A stretch of 64,000 bases of DNA from Flavobacterium rhamnosiphilum (GTDB taxonomy: Bacteria; Bacteroidota; Bacteroidia; Flavobacteriales; Flavobacteriaceae), in contig NZ_SMLG01000001.1 of the NCBI RefSeq assembly GCF_004349195.1, forward strand, positions 744,001 through 808,000, given 5' to 3'. Shown here in pieces: positions 54,101 to 62,811 of this stretch. Positions within the stretch are counted from its first letter, which is position 1, and each line of letters starts with the position of its first letter. Below the pieces are notes generated by a model. It was not told the DNA's origin. It saw only the letters and a program-made list of their open reading frames with translations, and made no database searches. Position numbers and translations under genes: made by a program.

Positions 54101-54603
54101 AAAAAACAATCTTAATTACTTTTTTTGGGTTATTATTTTTAACGTTGACTTCTTTTAGTGTCCATAAATTTTATGTGGCATTATACCAAGTAAATTACGC
54201 TCCCCAAAAGAAAATGCTTCAAATCACCGCCCGCATTTTTGTTGATGATTTGAATAATGCCGTTGGGAAAAAGTATGCTAAAAAAATCAATTTGGGTTCT
54301 GAAAAAGAGACAGCCGAAGATTTGGTTTTATTGAAAAAATATTTCAGCGAAAAATTCTCCATAAAAATAAATGGACAATCGAAGTCCATGAATCTTTTAA
54401 GCAAAGAAATGGATGGGGATGTACTCATCTGTTACTTAAATATAAAGGAGATTTCTAAAATTAATTCACTCGAAATTTATAACACAGTTATCATAGAAGG
54501 AAATTCAGAGCAGCAAAATATTATGCATTTTAATGTGGGTGGAATAAAAAATACATTACTATTTAAAGAATCCACGTCCAAGGGAATGTTAAAATATGAA
54601 TAA
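54097..54603 (+). CDS. Exported DUF6702 family protein
   Basis: A 168-residue protein with a hydrophobic N-terminal segment (ILITFFGLLFLTLTSFSVH). The domain reads HKFYVALYQVNYAPQKKMLQITARIFVDDLNNAVGKK near its start and FSIKINGQSKSMNLLSKEMDGDVLICYLNI in the middle, the pattern I associate with DUF6702. In Bacteroidota this family commonly sits between regulatory-like proteins and an M1 peptidase, as here. The conserved neighbourhood suggests a shared envelope process. Function is unknown. Confidence 0.85.
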   Translation: MKKTILITFFGLLFLTLTSFSVHKFYVALYQVNYAPQKKMLQITARIFVDDLNNAVGKKYAKKINLGSEKETAEDLVLLKKYFSEKFSIKINGQSKSMNLLSKEMDGDVLICYLNIKEISKINSLEIYNTVIIEGNSEQQNIMHFNVGGIKNTLLFKESTSKGMLKYE

Positions 54604-54663
54604 ATTTAAAAACATCTGTTTTAAATTATTATTTTCACGCACTGAATAACCAGATTTTTACCT

Positions 54664-56907
54664 ATGAAAAAATTTACATTATTATTACTTCTTCCGGCAA
54701 TTTTGTTTGCTCAAGAAAAAACGGCACCTGTTACGCCAAAACAACCAGGAAAGTACGATACCAATAAGTTTAGCCAAATGTATGATTTGTTAGCAACGCC
54801 TAACATGTTTCGTACTGCTTCTGGAGCTCCGGGTCCTGCTTATTATCAACAGCAGGCTGACTACAAGATAAATGTAGAACTTGATGACAAAAAATCTAAA
54901 CTAACTGGGTCGGAAATGGTTACTTATTATAACAATTCTCCTGACACTTTAGAATATTTATGGGTTCAGTTAGACCAAAATCAAGCTGCGAAAACTTCGC
55001 AAACGCCATTGGCGGAAAGCCAAAGAATGGAGCAGGTTTTTCCTGCTGGAAACTTCGCAAACAAGTTTTTAAAACCAGAATTAGAGCGTGGATTCAACAT
55101 TGAGTTCGTGAAAGATGTAAAAGGAAATCCTTTGTCGTATTCGATCAATCAAACCATGATGCGTATTAATTTAGTAACTCCAATGAAACCTGGTGAAAAA
55201 TTTACTTTTTCTATCAATTGGTGGTATAATATTAATAATTACAGACAAGATGGTGGTCGTTCAGGCTATGAATTATTCGAAAAAGAAGGGAATAAATTAT
55301 ATGTAATTGCTCAGTTCTATCCTAGAATGGCAGTTTATAATGATGTTGAAGGATGGCAGAATATGCAATTTTGGGGAACGGGAGAATTTACGTTGCCTTT
55401 TGGAAATTTTGATGTAAATATTACAGTGCCGGCAGATCACGTTATGGAAGCTACCGGTGAATTGATGAATAGAAGCGAAGTCTTTACTACAGAGCAAGTA
55501 AAAAGATACGAACTGGCTCAAAAATCATTTGATAAACCAGTTGTAATTGTTACTCAAGCGGAAGCGGAAGCAAGTGAAAAAGGTTTTTCAGAAAAGAAAA
55601 AAACATGGAAATTCAGCGCTAAAAACGTAAGAGACTTTGGTATTGCTACGTCAAGAAAGTTTATTCTTGATGCAATGGCAGTTAAATTAAATGAGAAAAC
55701 GGTAATGGCAGTTTCAGTCTATCCTAAAGAAGCAAATCCGCTTTGGGGAGAAACTTCTACAAGAACTGTGGTGCATACTTTAAAAAGTTATTCATCTCAC
55801 ACATTTGATTATCCTTATCCAAAAGCAGTTTCTGTATCAGCGGAAGATCAAGGAATGGAATATCCAATGATTTGTTGGAATTATGGTCGCCCTGACGAAA
55901 AAGGAGTGACAAGTGAACGTACTAAAAACGGAATGATTGGCGTAATAATACATGAAGTAGGACACAATTTTTTTCCTATGATTGTAAATTCTGACGAACG
56001 TCAATGGTCTTGGATGGACGAAGGTCTTAATACATTTATGGAGTATATGGCCGAACAAGAAATGGGGACAAATTTCCCTTCAAGTCGTGGACCGGCAAGT
56101 AAAATTGTTCCTTACATGAGTGGAGATCAAAAATTCTTGGAGCCTATTATGTCTAACTCTGAAACGATCGTTCAATTTGGTGCTAATGCTTATGGTAAGC
56201 CGGCAACAGGTTTAAATATTCTTAGAGAAACAATCATGGGAAGAGAATTATTTGACCATGCTTTCAAAGTATATGCAAACAGATGGAAATTCAAGCATCC
56301 TACACCAGAAGACTTTTTTAGAACTATGGAAGATGCATCAGCAGTAGATTTAGATTGGTTTTTCAGAGGATGGTTTTACTCTACTGATTTTGTAGATATC
56401 GGAGTGAAAGAAGTAAAACAATATTATGTGTCTGAGACAGCAACTAAAGAATTAAAAGACGCCGTAGTAAGAAGAGGGCGTTTTGGTCAAGAAAAAGGAC
56501 CTTTCGTTTATTTAGTTCCTGGAACAAGTGAAGAATTGTCATCAAAAGATAAGAAAGCATTGGCGATTGAAGATGTAAATTTACTATCTGAGTATGTAAA
56601 CCAAAACTTTTCTGCAGATGAAAAATCAAAATTAAAATCTCCTAAGTATTTCTACGAAGTAGAGTTTAACAAGCCAGGAGGAATGTTAATGCCAATTATC
56701 GTTGAATTGACCTACGAAGATGATACGAAAGAAACCTTCAAATATCCAGCTCAAATCTGGAGAAAAAACAATGATACGGCTAAGAAAGTTTATGCAACTG
56801 AAAAAGCAATCAAGAAGATTCAGTTAGATCCAAAATTAGAAACTGCTGATATTGACGTAACCAATAACGCTTGGCCTAAAGAAGAAGTGAAGTCTAAATT
56901 TGATTAA
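54664..56907 (+). CDS. M1 family zinc aminopeptidase-like protein
   Basis: A 747-residue exported peptidase, signal peptide to LFAQEK. Zinc motif HEVGH at H430/H434 and E453 in WSWMDEGLNTFMEY give the HExxH-(18)-E gluzincin signature. The N-terminal half is a beta-saddle typical of M1 (about 60-280); the usual GxMEN exopeptidase motif appears only as QGMEYPMI (about residue 396-403), a deviation that may alter how it holds peptide N-termini. 60 bases downstream of the DUF6702 gene and probably in the same operon. Confidence 0.92.
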   Translation: MKKFTLLLLLPAILFAQEKTAPVTPKQPGKYDTNKFSQMYDLLATPNMFRTASGAPGPAYYQQQADYKINVELDDKKSKLTGSEMVTYYNNSPDTLEYLWVQLDQNQAAKTSQTPLAESQRMEQVFPAGNFANKFLKPELERGFNIEFVKDVKGNPLSYSINQTMMRINLVTPMKPGEKFTFSINWWYNINNYRQDGGRSGYELFEKEGNKLYVIAQFYPRMAVYNDVEGWQNMQFWGTGEFTLPFGNFDVNITVPADHVMEATGELMNRSEVFTTEQVKRYELAQKSFDKPVVIVTQAEAEASEKGFSEKKKTWKFSAKNVRDFGIATSRKFILDAMAVKLNEKTVMAVSVYPKEANPLWGETSTRTVVHTLKSYSSHTFDYPYPKAVSVSAEDQGMEYPMICWNYGRPDEKGVTSERTKNGMIGVIIHEVGHNFFPMIVNSDERQWSWMDEGLNTFMEYMAEQEMGTNFPSSRGPASKIVPYMSGDQKFLEPIMSNSETIVQFGANAYGKPATGLNILRETIMGRELFDHAFKVYANRWKFKHPTPEDFFRTMEDASAVDLDWFFRGWFYSTDFVDIGVKEVKQYYVSETATKELKDAVVRRGRFGQEKGPFVYLVPGTSEELSSKDKKALAIEDVNLLSEYVNQNFSADEKSKLKSPKYFYEVEFNKPGGMLMPIIVELTYEDDTKETFKYPAQIWRKNNDTAKKVYATEKAIKKIQLDPKLETADIDVTNNAWPKEEVKSKFD

Positions 56908-56923
56908 ATAAAGACAGGAAATG

Positions 56924-56953
56924 AAAAAAGACTCTGAAAAGAGTCTTTTTTTT
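56924..56953 (+). terminator. Terminator of the M1 peptidase operon
   Basis: Stem AAAAGACTCT / AGAGTCTTTT with a 4-base loop and an eight-T run. Confidence 0.92.
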
Positions 56954-56988
56954 ATGAAAAAATTAAAAGTCAAAGATTCAAAATTAGG

Positions 56989-56996
56989 TATCTTTG
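56989..56996 (+). promoter_or_regulatory. -7 box of tatA
   Basis: TATCTTTG, full match, 21 bases before the tatA ATG. Confidence 0.5.
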
Positions 56997-57017
56997 CAAC
57001 AATAAAAAATAAGAAAT

Positions 57018-57407
57018 ATGTTTGGCATAGGAGGAGGCGAATTAATTTTTATCATGTTTATAGTACTCATGCTTTTTGGGTCGGATAAAGTACCGGAAAT
57101 AGCCCGCACGATGGGTAAAGCAATGGCACAATTAAAACATGCTACGAATGACATAAAAAGTGAGATTCAAAAAGGAGCGGAAGCTAATGGATTAGATACG
57201 CAAACACTAACCGATTTAAGAGGAAATATTACATCGGAAATCAATAAAGCGAAAGAAAACCTATTGGGAGATACGTCTCAAATTAGCGATATAACCTCAG
57301 AAATAAATAAAGCCAAAGACAGTTTACTGGGCGAAACAACCACTCAAATCGAAACAACTAAAGAAGTTATAGAAGATGTTACAGGACCTATAAAACGTCA
57401 GATGTAA
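57018..57407 (+). CDS. tatA: Sec-independent translocase protein TatA/TatB type
   Basis: A 129-residue TatA-family protein for twin-arginine export. Short N-terminal helix FGIGGGELIFIMFIVLMLFG, then the amphipathic helix after the GSDKVPEIARTMGKAM hinge. The C-terminal tail holds a 21-residue tandem repeat: ITSEINKAKENLLGDTSQIS at 71-90 and ITSEINKAKDSLLGETTTQI at 92-111. Bacteroidota usually use one TatA-like protein for both roles, so TatA versus TatB cannot be fixed. Its stop overlaps the PAP2 gene start by 1 base. Confidence 0.9.
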   Translation: MFGIGGGELIFIMFIVLMLFGSDKVPEIARTMGKAMAQLKHATNDIKSEIQKGAEANGLDTQTLTDLRGNITSEINKAKENLLGDTSQISDITSEINKAKDSLLGETTTQIETTKEVIEDVTGPIKRQM

Positions 57408-57970
57408 TGTTAGAAAAGTTACTGTCTTTAGATACGGAATTGTTTGTTTATTTGAATGGGTTAGGGTCGGAAACGTATGATGGACTTTGGTTATTTATTA
57501 CCAGACAAAGCAACTGGACTCCTCTTTTTTTACTCCTTTTGTATGTTATTTATAAAAAATTAGGAGTTAAACAAACCTTGTATTTATTGCTGTTTGTAGC
57601 AGCTTTAATCACAATTACAGATCAAACAACAAACTTGTTCAAGAACGGATTTCAAAGATTACGCCCTTGTAATAATCCTGAAATCAATTCCTTTATACGT
57701 ATAGTTCAAGAACGCAAATCATTCAGTTTTTTCTCGGGACACGCCGCTAATTCAATGGCAGTTGCAACATTTTTGTATTTTAATTTTAAGGACAAAATCA
57801 GGTTTTTTGGCTTCCTGTTCTTATGGCCACTCATCTTCGCTTACAGTAGGATCTATCTGGGATTGCATTATCCATTGGATATTCTTACAGGCTATTTCTT
57901 CGGATTTACTTTTGGATTTTTGATGTTCAAAGGATACAAAATTGCACAACAAAAGTATTTCCCACAATAA
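57407..57970 (+). CDS. PAP2 family membrane phosphatase
   Basis: A 187-residue integral membrane protein with the three acid-phosphatase motifs: KNGFQRLRP (KxxxxxxRP, residues about 79-87), SFFSGHAANS with the general-acid His, and SRIYLGLHYPLD with the nucleophile His. Five or six membrane segments are predicted. The likely substrate is a lipid phosphate such as undecaprenyl diphosphate or phosphatidate; it cannot be fixed. It follows tatA with a 1-base overlap (ATG inside the TAATG), so the two are coupled. Confidence 0.92.
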   Translation: MLEKLLSLDTELFVYLNGLGSETYDGLWLFITRQSNWTPLFLLLLYVIYKKLGVKQTLYLLLFVAALITITDQTTNLFKNGFQRLRPCNNPEINSFIRIVQERKSFSFFSGHAANSMAVATFLYFNFKDKIRFFGFLFLWPLIFAYSRIYLGLHYPLDILTGYFFGFTFGFLMFKGYKIAQQKYFPQ

Positions 57971-57987
57971 TAATTTTAGAATTATTT

Positions 57988-58088
57988 AGGAGCTATTTCC
58001 TGCTATTCGCTGTATCTTTTCCTTGTCCTTCTTCCTTCTCAGTCAGAATTACAAGAAAAAGGATGCCGCTTCTATCAGGGCTAGGGCA
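57988..58088. repeat. Structured interspersed repeat, copy 2
   Basis: Reads in the opposite orientation to the copy at 22634-22736. Inner arms ATCTTTTCCTTGT (58014-58026) and ACAAGAAAAAGGAT (58051-58064). On the minus strand the string GATAGAAGCGGCATCCTTTT parallels GATAGGAGTGGAAATCCTTT of copy 1. Intergenic between convergent genes. Confidence 0.75.
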
Positions 58089-58114
58089 TTTATTTTTTAA
58101 GGGAGTATCCTAAA

Positions 58115-58756
58115 CTAAAGAACTCGACTTACCGTTAATCCATCACGAATAGGCAACAAAACCGTTTCTACTCTTGGATCAGTTGCTAATAACTGATTGT
58201 ATTCCAGTAATACTTTTGTGCTCAAATCATTGGGTTGCAACGGTTCCAGAACTTTCCCGCTCCACAACACATTATCCGATAAAATAATCCCTCCTTTATT
58301 CATTTTTGGAACAATCAAATCAAAATAGTTGAGGTAATTTTCTTTATCAGCATCAATAAAAACCAAGTCAAATTTTAAGTCAAGTGTTGGAATGATGTCA
58401 ATTGCTTCTCCTAAATGTTGTACAATTTGTTTCCCCCAAGGTGATTTGTCAAAATGTTTTCTTTGAAAATCAACTAATTCTTCTTTGATGTCAATCGTGT
58501 GCAATTGTCCGGTTTCCTGCATGCCTTCGCACAAGCACAACGCCGAATAGCCGGTATAAGTGCCAATTTCCAGAATATTTACTGGTCGAATCAATTTAGA
58601 CAACATACTCAAAACCCGACCTTGAAAATGTCCGCTCAACATTCGCGGCAGCAGAATTTTTTGATAGGTTTCCTTATTCAGAGCTGCCAGTAAAGCCGGT
58701 TCTTTTTCAGAATGTTGCTCGATGTAATCTTCTAATTCTTGGGAAATGAAATGCAT
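58115..58756 (-). CDS. O-methyltransferase (caffeoyl-CoA OMT-like)
   Basis: A 213-residue class I SAM methyltransferase of the bacterial OMT type (Methyltransf_3). Motifs: VNILEIGTYTGYSALCLCEGM (about residues 57-77, SAM), LHTIDIKEE, DLVFIDADKENYLNYFDLIVPKM (metal-binding Asp), and GGIILSDNVLWSGKV. Likely a catechol- or small-phenol-type O-methyltransferase or tRNA wobble (TrmR-like) modification enzyme; the sequence does not decide. Divergent from rlmN. Confidence 0.92.
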   Translation of the reverse strand: MHFISQELEDYIEQHSEKEPALLAALNKETYQKILLPRMLSGHFQGRVLSMLSKLIRPVNILEIGTYTGYSALCLCEGMQETGQLHTIDIKEELVDFQRKHFDKSPWGKQIVQHLGEAIDIIPTLDLKFDLVFIDADKENYLNYFDLIVPKMNKGGIILSDNVLWSGKVLEPLQPNDLSTKVLLEYNQLLATDPRVETVLLPIRDGLTVSRVL

Positions 58757-58772
58757 TATTTTAAATTTTTCA

Positions 58773-58800
58773 CAAAATTACAAATAACCAAATTCACAAA
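58773..58800 (-). promoter_or_regulatory. Promoter of the O-methyltransferase gene
   Basis: TAATTTTG (58773-58780, minus strand) with a TTTG at 58797-58800, 16 bases apart. It lies 17 bases upstream of the ATG. Confidence 0.5.
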
Positions 58801-58824
58801 TAACGAAAACCTCAAAATACTTAC

Positions 58825-58832
58825 TAACTTTG
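58825..58832 (+). promoter_or_regulatory. -7 box of rlmN, giving a near-leaderless mRNA
   Basis: TAACTTTG ends only 4 bases before the rlmN ATG at 58837. With the normal 5-8 base distance, transcription would start at or close to the ATG. Confidence 0.5.
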
Positions 58833-58836
58833 CACC

Positions 58837-59880
58837 ATGGAAATCGAGAAAAAAGACATACGATCCTTATCAAAAGAACAACTACGAGATTTTTTTGTCG
58901 CTAATAACGATAAAGCCTTTCGTGGAAATCAAGTTTACGAATGGTTGTGGAGTAAAGGCGCACATAGTTTTGAGGATATGACCAATGTTTCTAAGGGAAC
59001 ACGTACGATGCTGGAAACACATTTTGTTATCAATCACATCAAAGTGGATACGATGCAGCGCAGTGAAGACGGAACCGTGAAAAATGCTGTTCGTTTGCAT
59101 GATGGTTTGGTGGTGGAATCGGTTTTGATACCTACAAACACAAGAACTACAGCTTGTGTTTCGAGTCAAGTAGGTTGTAGTTTAGATTGCAACTTTTGCG
59201 CCACAGCGCGATTAAAAAGAATGCGAAATCTGGAACCGGCTGAAATCTATGATCAAGTAATTGCCATTGATAAAGAAAGCCGTTTGTATTACAATCATCC
59301 GTTGTCGAATATTGTTTTCATGGGAATGGGAGAGCCACTTATGAATTACAACAATGTGTTGAAGGCAATCGAAATGATTACTTCCTCGGAAGGTTTAGGA
59401 ATGTCGCCTAAACGAATTATGGTTTCGACTTCGGGAGTTCCTAAAATGATTAAGAAATTAGCAGATGATGACGTGAAATTCAAATTAGCGGTTTCGCTAC
59501 ACTCTGCAATCGATGAAATACGTTCCCGAATTATGCCGTTTAGTGCTAATTTTCCTTTGGCAGATTTACGCGAATCATTGGAATATTGGTATCGAAAAAC
59601 TAAAAGTAAAATCTCCTACGAGTATGTCGTTTGGAAAGATATCAATGACAATAAAGCTTCAATAGATGCTTTGGTGAAGTTCTGTAAATACGTTCCTTGC
59701 AAAGTGAATCTGATTGAATACAATCCAATCGATGATGGAGAATTTCAACAAGCTTCTGAAGAATCAATTAATGCGTATATAAAAGCACTGGAAGCGAGCG
59801 GTATTGTAGTAAAAGTGCGTCGAAGCCGCGGAAAAGATATTGATGCTGCCTGCGGTCAGCTGGCAAATAAAGAAGCATAA
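58837..59880 (+). CDS. rlmN: 23S rRNA (adenine2503-C2)-methyltransferase
   Basis: Radical SAM enzyme that methylates A2503 of 23S rRNA and A37 of some tRNAs. 347 residues. The [4Fe-4S] motif CxxxCxxC is C114/C118/C121 in GCSLDCNFCATA, and the methyl-carrying Cys is C339 in AACGQLA near the end. The GMGEPLMNYNNV stretch and KLAVSLHSA are typical. The start ATG at 58837 is 4 bases after a -7 box, so the mRNA may be leaderless. It ends at a terminator. Confidence 0.97.
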   Translation: MEIEKKDIRSLSKEQLRDFFVANNDKAFRGNQVYEWLWSKGAHSFEDMTNVSKGTRTMLETHFVINHIKVDTMQRSEDGTVKNAVRLHDGLVVESVLIPTNTRTTACVSSQVGCSLDCNFCATARLKRMRNLEPAEIYDQVIAIDKESRLYYNHPLSNIVFMGMGEPLMNYNNVLKAIEMITSSEGLGMSPKRIMVSTSGVPKMIKKLADDDVKFKLAVSLHSAIDEIRSRIMPFSANFPLADLRESLEYWYRKTKSKISYEYVVWKDINDNKASIDALVKFCKYVPCKVNLIEYNPIDDGEFQQASEESINAYIKALEASGIVVKVRRSRGKDIDAACGQLANKEA

Positions 59881-59911
59881 AAAAAGGAGTTCAATTTTGA
59901 ACTCCTTTTTT
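59879..59911. terminator. Terminator between rlmN and the convergent lipoprotein gene
   Basis: Stem AAAAAGGAGTTCAA / TTGAACTCCTTTTT, with A-run and T-run, directly after the rlmN stop. Confidence 0.92.
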
Positions 59912-59947
59912 AGTTTTTAACCTCTTTGGGGAGATTGAGCCAATTTT

Positions 59948-60829
59948 TTAATTACCTAAATGAATTACAGTTGCTGTACCTCCATCTATGGATAACATAG
60001 CCATATGGTCACATTCTCCTGTTCCATAATTAATTGTCGCATAGTGCGAATTTTTTGAAAGTTTTAATGTGCCAGACACAGGATATGGTGCTGGATTTTG
60101 TTGTAAACTACAAGCGGTTTTATGAACCAATGGTGTTGCTGCTTCTATTAAAGAGGTAAAAACAGATCCATTTGGATGTGTTGTCGTAAATGTTCCGTAA
60201 GTAGAATGCACATCATCCGTTGGGCTTGTATGGGTAGAAAATCCAGCAGTCATTTCTCTTATTCTTTCTCCGTTACGGATGTAAACTCCAGCCGTTGTGG
60301 TAAGTTTCATGTTGGTCATGGTAAATGTCGTTTTTGGATGTATTATAACTCCATCGCTTAGCATTTCTCTTTTCCATGTGGATGTTCCTTCTAGTTTACG
60401 GTCATTTACATAAAATCCATCAAAAGTGACAGTCATGTATTTCGGGAAAGCGGTTCCGGTAGTGCGGGTCAATATAATTTTTCCTTTTAGGGAATGTCCT
60501 CTAAATAAACAAGCTGAAGTTGCAGTTCCAAAAGTAATGGTCAATTTTCTAATTTCAGCTGTTGAGCCTAAATCGCTAACTAGTGCACATTCAGGTTTTA
60601 TTGAATAGTAATCTCCAATAGTTCTGCCAGTTGCAGATCCTTCTTTTGCTTCGTATTGATCATCAGCAATAAGGGATACATCGTCTATGACATCATCCAT
60701 ATCCTGATTAGCGGCAACATCGTTACTGGTTACGCTTGCTTGTTGTGCAGGGGTATCTGATTCCTTTGTGCAACTTGTAAATGCAAAAATGCTCAAGGTC
60801 ATTCCGATTAATAAAAATTTTGTTTTCAT
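59948..60829 (-). CDS. Uncharacterised lipoprotein
   Basis: A 293-residue predicted lipoprotein: lipobox FTSC (Cys20) then TKESDTPAQ. An acidic, disordered-looking linker (about 25-65; QDMDDVIDDVSLIADDQYE) precedes a beta-rich region of about 220 residues: RKLTITFGTATSACLF, HSLKGKIILTRTTGT, YMTVTFDGFYVNDRKLEGT, and a final GTGECDHMAMLSIDGG. Three Cys remain in the mature chain beside the lipid one. I do not recognise the family. Bacteroidota encode many such proteins next to signalling genes, but no partner is adjacent. Confidence 0.82.
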   Translation of the reverse strand: MKTKFLLIGMTLSIFAFTSCTKESDTPAQQASVTSNDVAANQDMDDVIDDVSLIADDQYEAKEGSATGRTIGDYYSIKPECALVSDLGSTAEIRKLTITFGTATSACLFRGHSLKGKIILTRTTGTAFPKYMTVTFDGFYVNDRKLEGTSTWKREMLSDGVIIHPKTTFTMTNMKLTTTAGVYIRNGERIREMTAGFSTHTSPTDDVHSTYGTFTTTHPNGSVFTSLIEAATPLVHKTACSLQQNPAPYPVSGTLKLSKNSHYATINYGTGECDHMAMLSIDGGTATVIHLGN

Positions 60830-61047
60830 AACTGTAGGTTTTTGGGGTTTGGTTTTAATTAGATCGTCAAATATACAAAAGATTTAATCATGTTTTTAAC
60901 GTAAAAACAAGCTAATGTTTAGTGAATTTAATAAAAAAATACAGTATCTGTTTTTTTGATGTAATGAAGAATGCGTCTTGTTGTATATAAAAAAAATAAC
61001 TAAAATACTTACTTATATTTAGTGATGTTTTTTTATTTCAAAAAATG

Positions 61048-61055
61048 TATATTTG
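61048..61055 (+). promoter_or_regulatory. -7 box of the polyprenyl synthase gene
   Basis: TATATTTG, full match, 8 bases before the ATG at 61064. The mRNA leader would be nearly absent. Confidence 0.45.
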
Positions 61056-61063
61056 AATTCTAA

Positions 61064-62041
61064 ATGAATGTCACCTCTAAAATAAAACAGCCCATTTTCA
61101 ACGAAATGGAACTTTTTGAAAAAAAGTTCTACGAATCGATGACTTCCAAAGTGGCTTTGTTAAATAGAATTACCTATTATATTGTAAACAGAAAGGGAAA
61201 GCAAATGCGTCCGATGTTCGTTTTTCTGACTGCAAAAATGGTTTCGGGAGGTATTGTGAACGACAGAACCTATCGTGGTGCCTGCGTTATTGAGCTTATT
61301 CACACAGCGACATTAGTTCACGATGATGTAGTGGATGACAGTAATCGCAGAAGAGGTTTTTTCTCCATCAATGCGCTTTGGAAAAATAAAATTGCGGTAC
61401 TTGTGGGTGATTATTTATTGTCCAAAGGGCTGTTGCTTTCCATTGATAATGGAGATTTCGATTTGCTTCGAATTATTTCTGTCGCAGTTCGCGAAATGAG
61501 TGAAGGTGAATTACTTCAAATTGAAAAAGCCCGAAGACTTGATATCACAGAAGATATTTACTATGAAATCATTCGAAAAAAGACAGCGACACTTATTGCT
61601 GCCTGTTGTGCTCTTGGCGCAAGATCCGTTATTGAAGATGAAGTTCAGGTAGAAAATATGCGAAAATTTGGAGAACTCATTGGGATGGCTTTCCAAATAA
61701 AAGATGATTTATTCGATTACACCGAAGATGCCATTGGTAAACCTACCGGAATTGATATCAAAGAACAAAAAATGACTCTGCCTCTCATTCACGTTTTGAA
61801 TACGTGTACTTCTAAAGAGAAAACATGGCTTATCAATTCCATTAAAAACCATAATAAAGATAAAAAACGCGTCAAAGAAGTTATTGCTTTTGTAAAAAAC
61901 AATAACGGATTGCTTTATGCAGAACAAAAAATGATAGAATTTCAGCAAGAAGCACTTTTGCTTTTAGATAGTTATTCTGATTCGGAGTTTAAAGATGCGC
62001 TGATTTTAATGGTAAATTATGTGATTGAAAGAAAAAAATAA
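61064..62041 (+). CDS. Polyprenyl diphosphate synthase
   Basis: A 325-residue trans-prenyltransferase of the IspB/solanesyl type, making a long isoprenoid diphosphate, most likely the menaquinone side chain. First aspartate-rich motif HDDVVDDSNRRRG (about 84-96), lysine/arginine NRKGKQMRP (about 43-51), GVYGDYLL-like VLVGDYLLSKGL, and second motif KDDLFDYTED (about 212-221). Chain length cannot be predicted safely from the residues upstream of the first motif. Monocistronic. Confidence 0.94.
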   Translation: MNVTSKIKQPIFNEMELFEKKFYESMTSKVALLNRITYYIVNRKGKQMRPMFVFLTAKMVSGGIVNDRTYRGACVIELIHTATLVHDDVVDDSNRRRGFFSINALWKNKIAVLVGDYLLSKGLLLSIDNGDFDLLRIISVAVREMSEGELLQIEKARRLDITEDIYYEIIRKKTATLIAACCALGARSVIEDEVQVENMRKFGELIGMAFQIKDDLFDYTEDAIGKPTGIDIKEQKMTLPLIHVLNTCTSKEKTWLINSIKNHNKDKKRVKEVIAFVKNNNGLLYAEQKMIEFQQEALLLLDSYSDSEFKDALILMVNYVIERKK

Positions 62042-62250
62042 TTATTTTTTTTAAATAATTTTCTCTCGTTAACTATTGATTTTATTGACTTTTTTGGTTT
62101 TCAATTTGTAAAAACAAAAATGTTTCTATTTAAGATGCAACCTTTTTGCAATCCAACTCGTCTATGCTAATAGAAGTCAGGTTCAATATCAAAAATCAAT
62201 TGCAATAGCAATGAAAAATATTGAAATTGAAATTGCCATTGAAATTATTT

Positions 62251-62811
62251 ATGAAAGTAATCAACTTACATCAGGAGGAAAATGAATTAATCCAGTTAGC
62301 TGTCGAAAATAATCGGCAGGCGCAACAGCAGATTTATACCAAGTTTTCTCCAAAAATGTTAAGCGTTTGCCGCCAATACATAAAAGACATTCATCAAGCC
62401 GAAGATATTATGATTACTGCTTTTATGAAAGTGTTTACGAATCTGAATAATTTTCAGCACAAAGGAAGTTTTGAAGGCTGGATTAGAAGAATCATGGTCA
62501 ACGAATGTATTTCTTTTATCCGAGTTGAAAAAAAGCTAAAATATAGTGAAGATGAAACCTATTTTGAAGAAAGTTTTAATAACATCGAAAGCCAATTTTC
62601 AATAGCTGACATTCAATTTTTAATAGACAGTTTGCCGGATGGCTATAAAATGGTTTTCAATTTATATGCTATCGAAGGATATAAACATCACGAAATTGCA
62701 ACTATGTTAGGGATTAATGAAGGAACATCAAAGTCGCAATTGTCACATGCCAGAAAAATGCTGCAAGGACAGATTAGCAAATTAAAAAATTACAGTTATG
62801 GAACCGAATAA
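62251..62811 (+). CDS. ECF-type RNA polymerase sigma factor
   Basis: A 186-residue sigma-70 family protein of the extracytoplasmic type. Region 2 includes DIHQAEDIMITAFMKVFTNL and FEGWIRRIMVNECISFIR (about residues 45-105); region 4 includes LPDGYKMVFNLYAIEGYKHHEIATMLGINEGTSKSQLSHARKML near the C-terminus. Start at ATG 62251; the frame opens 10 codons earlier at a TTG, which would add a run of Lys/Leu. It overlaps the next gene by 14 bases, an arrangement of a sigma factor with its regulator. Target genes unknown. Confidence 0.93.
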   Translation: MKVINLHQEENELIQLAVENNRQAQQQIYTKFSPKMLSVCRQYIKDIHQAEDIMITAFMKVFTNLNNFQHKGSFEGWIRRIMVNECISFIRVEKKLKYSEDETYFEESFNNIESQFSIADIQFLIDSLPDGYKMVFNLYAIEGYKHHEIATMLGINEGTSKSQLSHARKMLQGQISKLKNYSYGTE

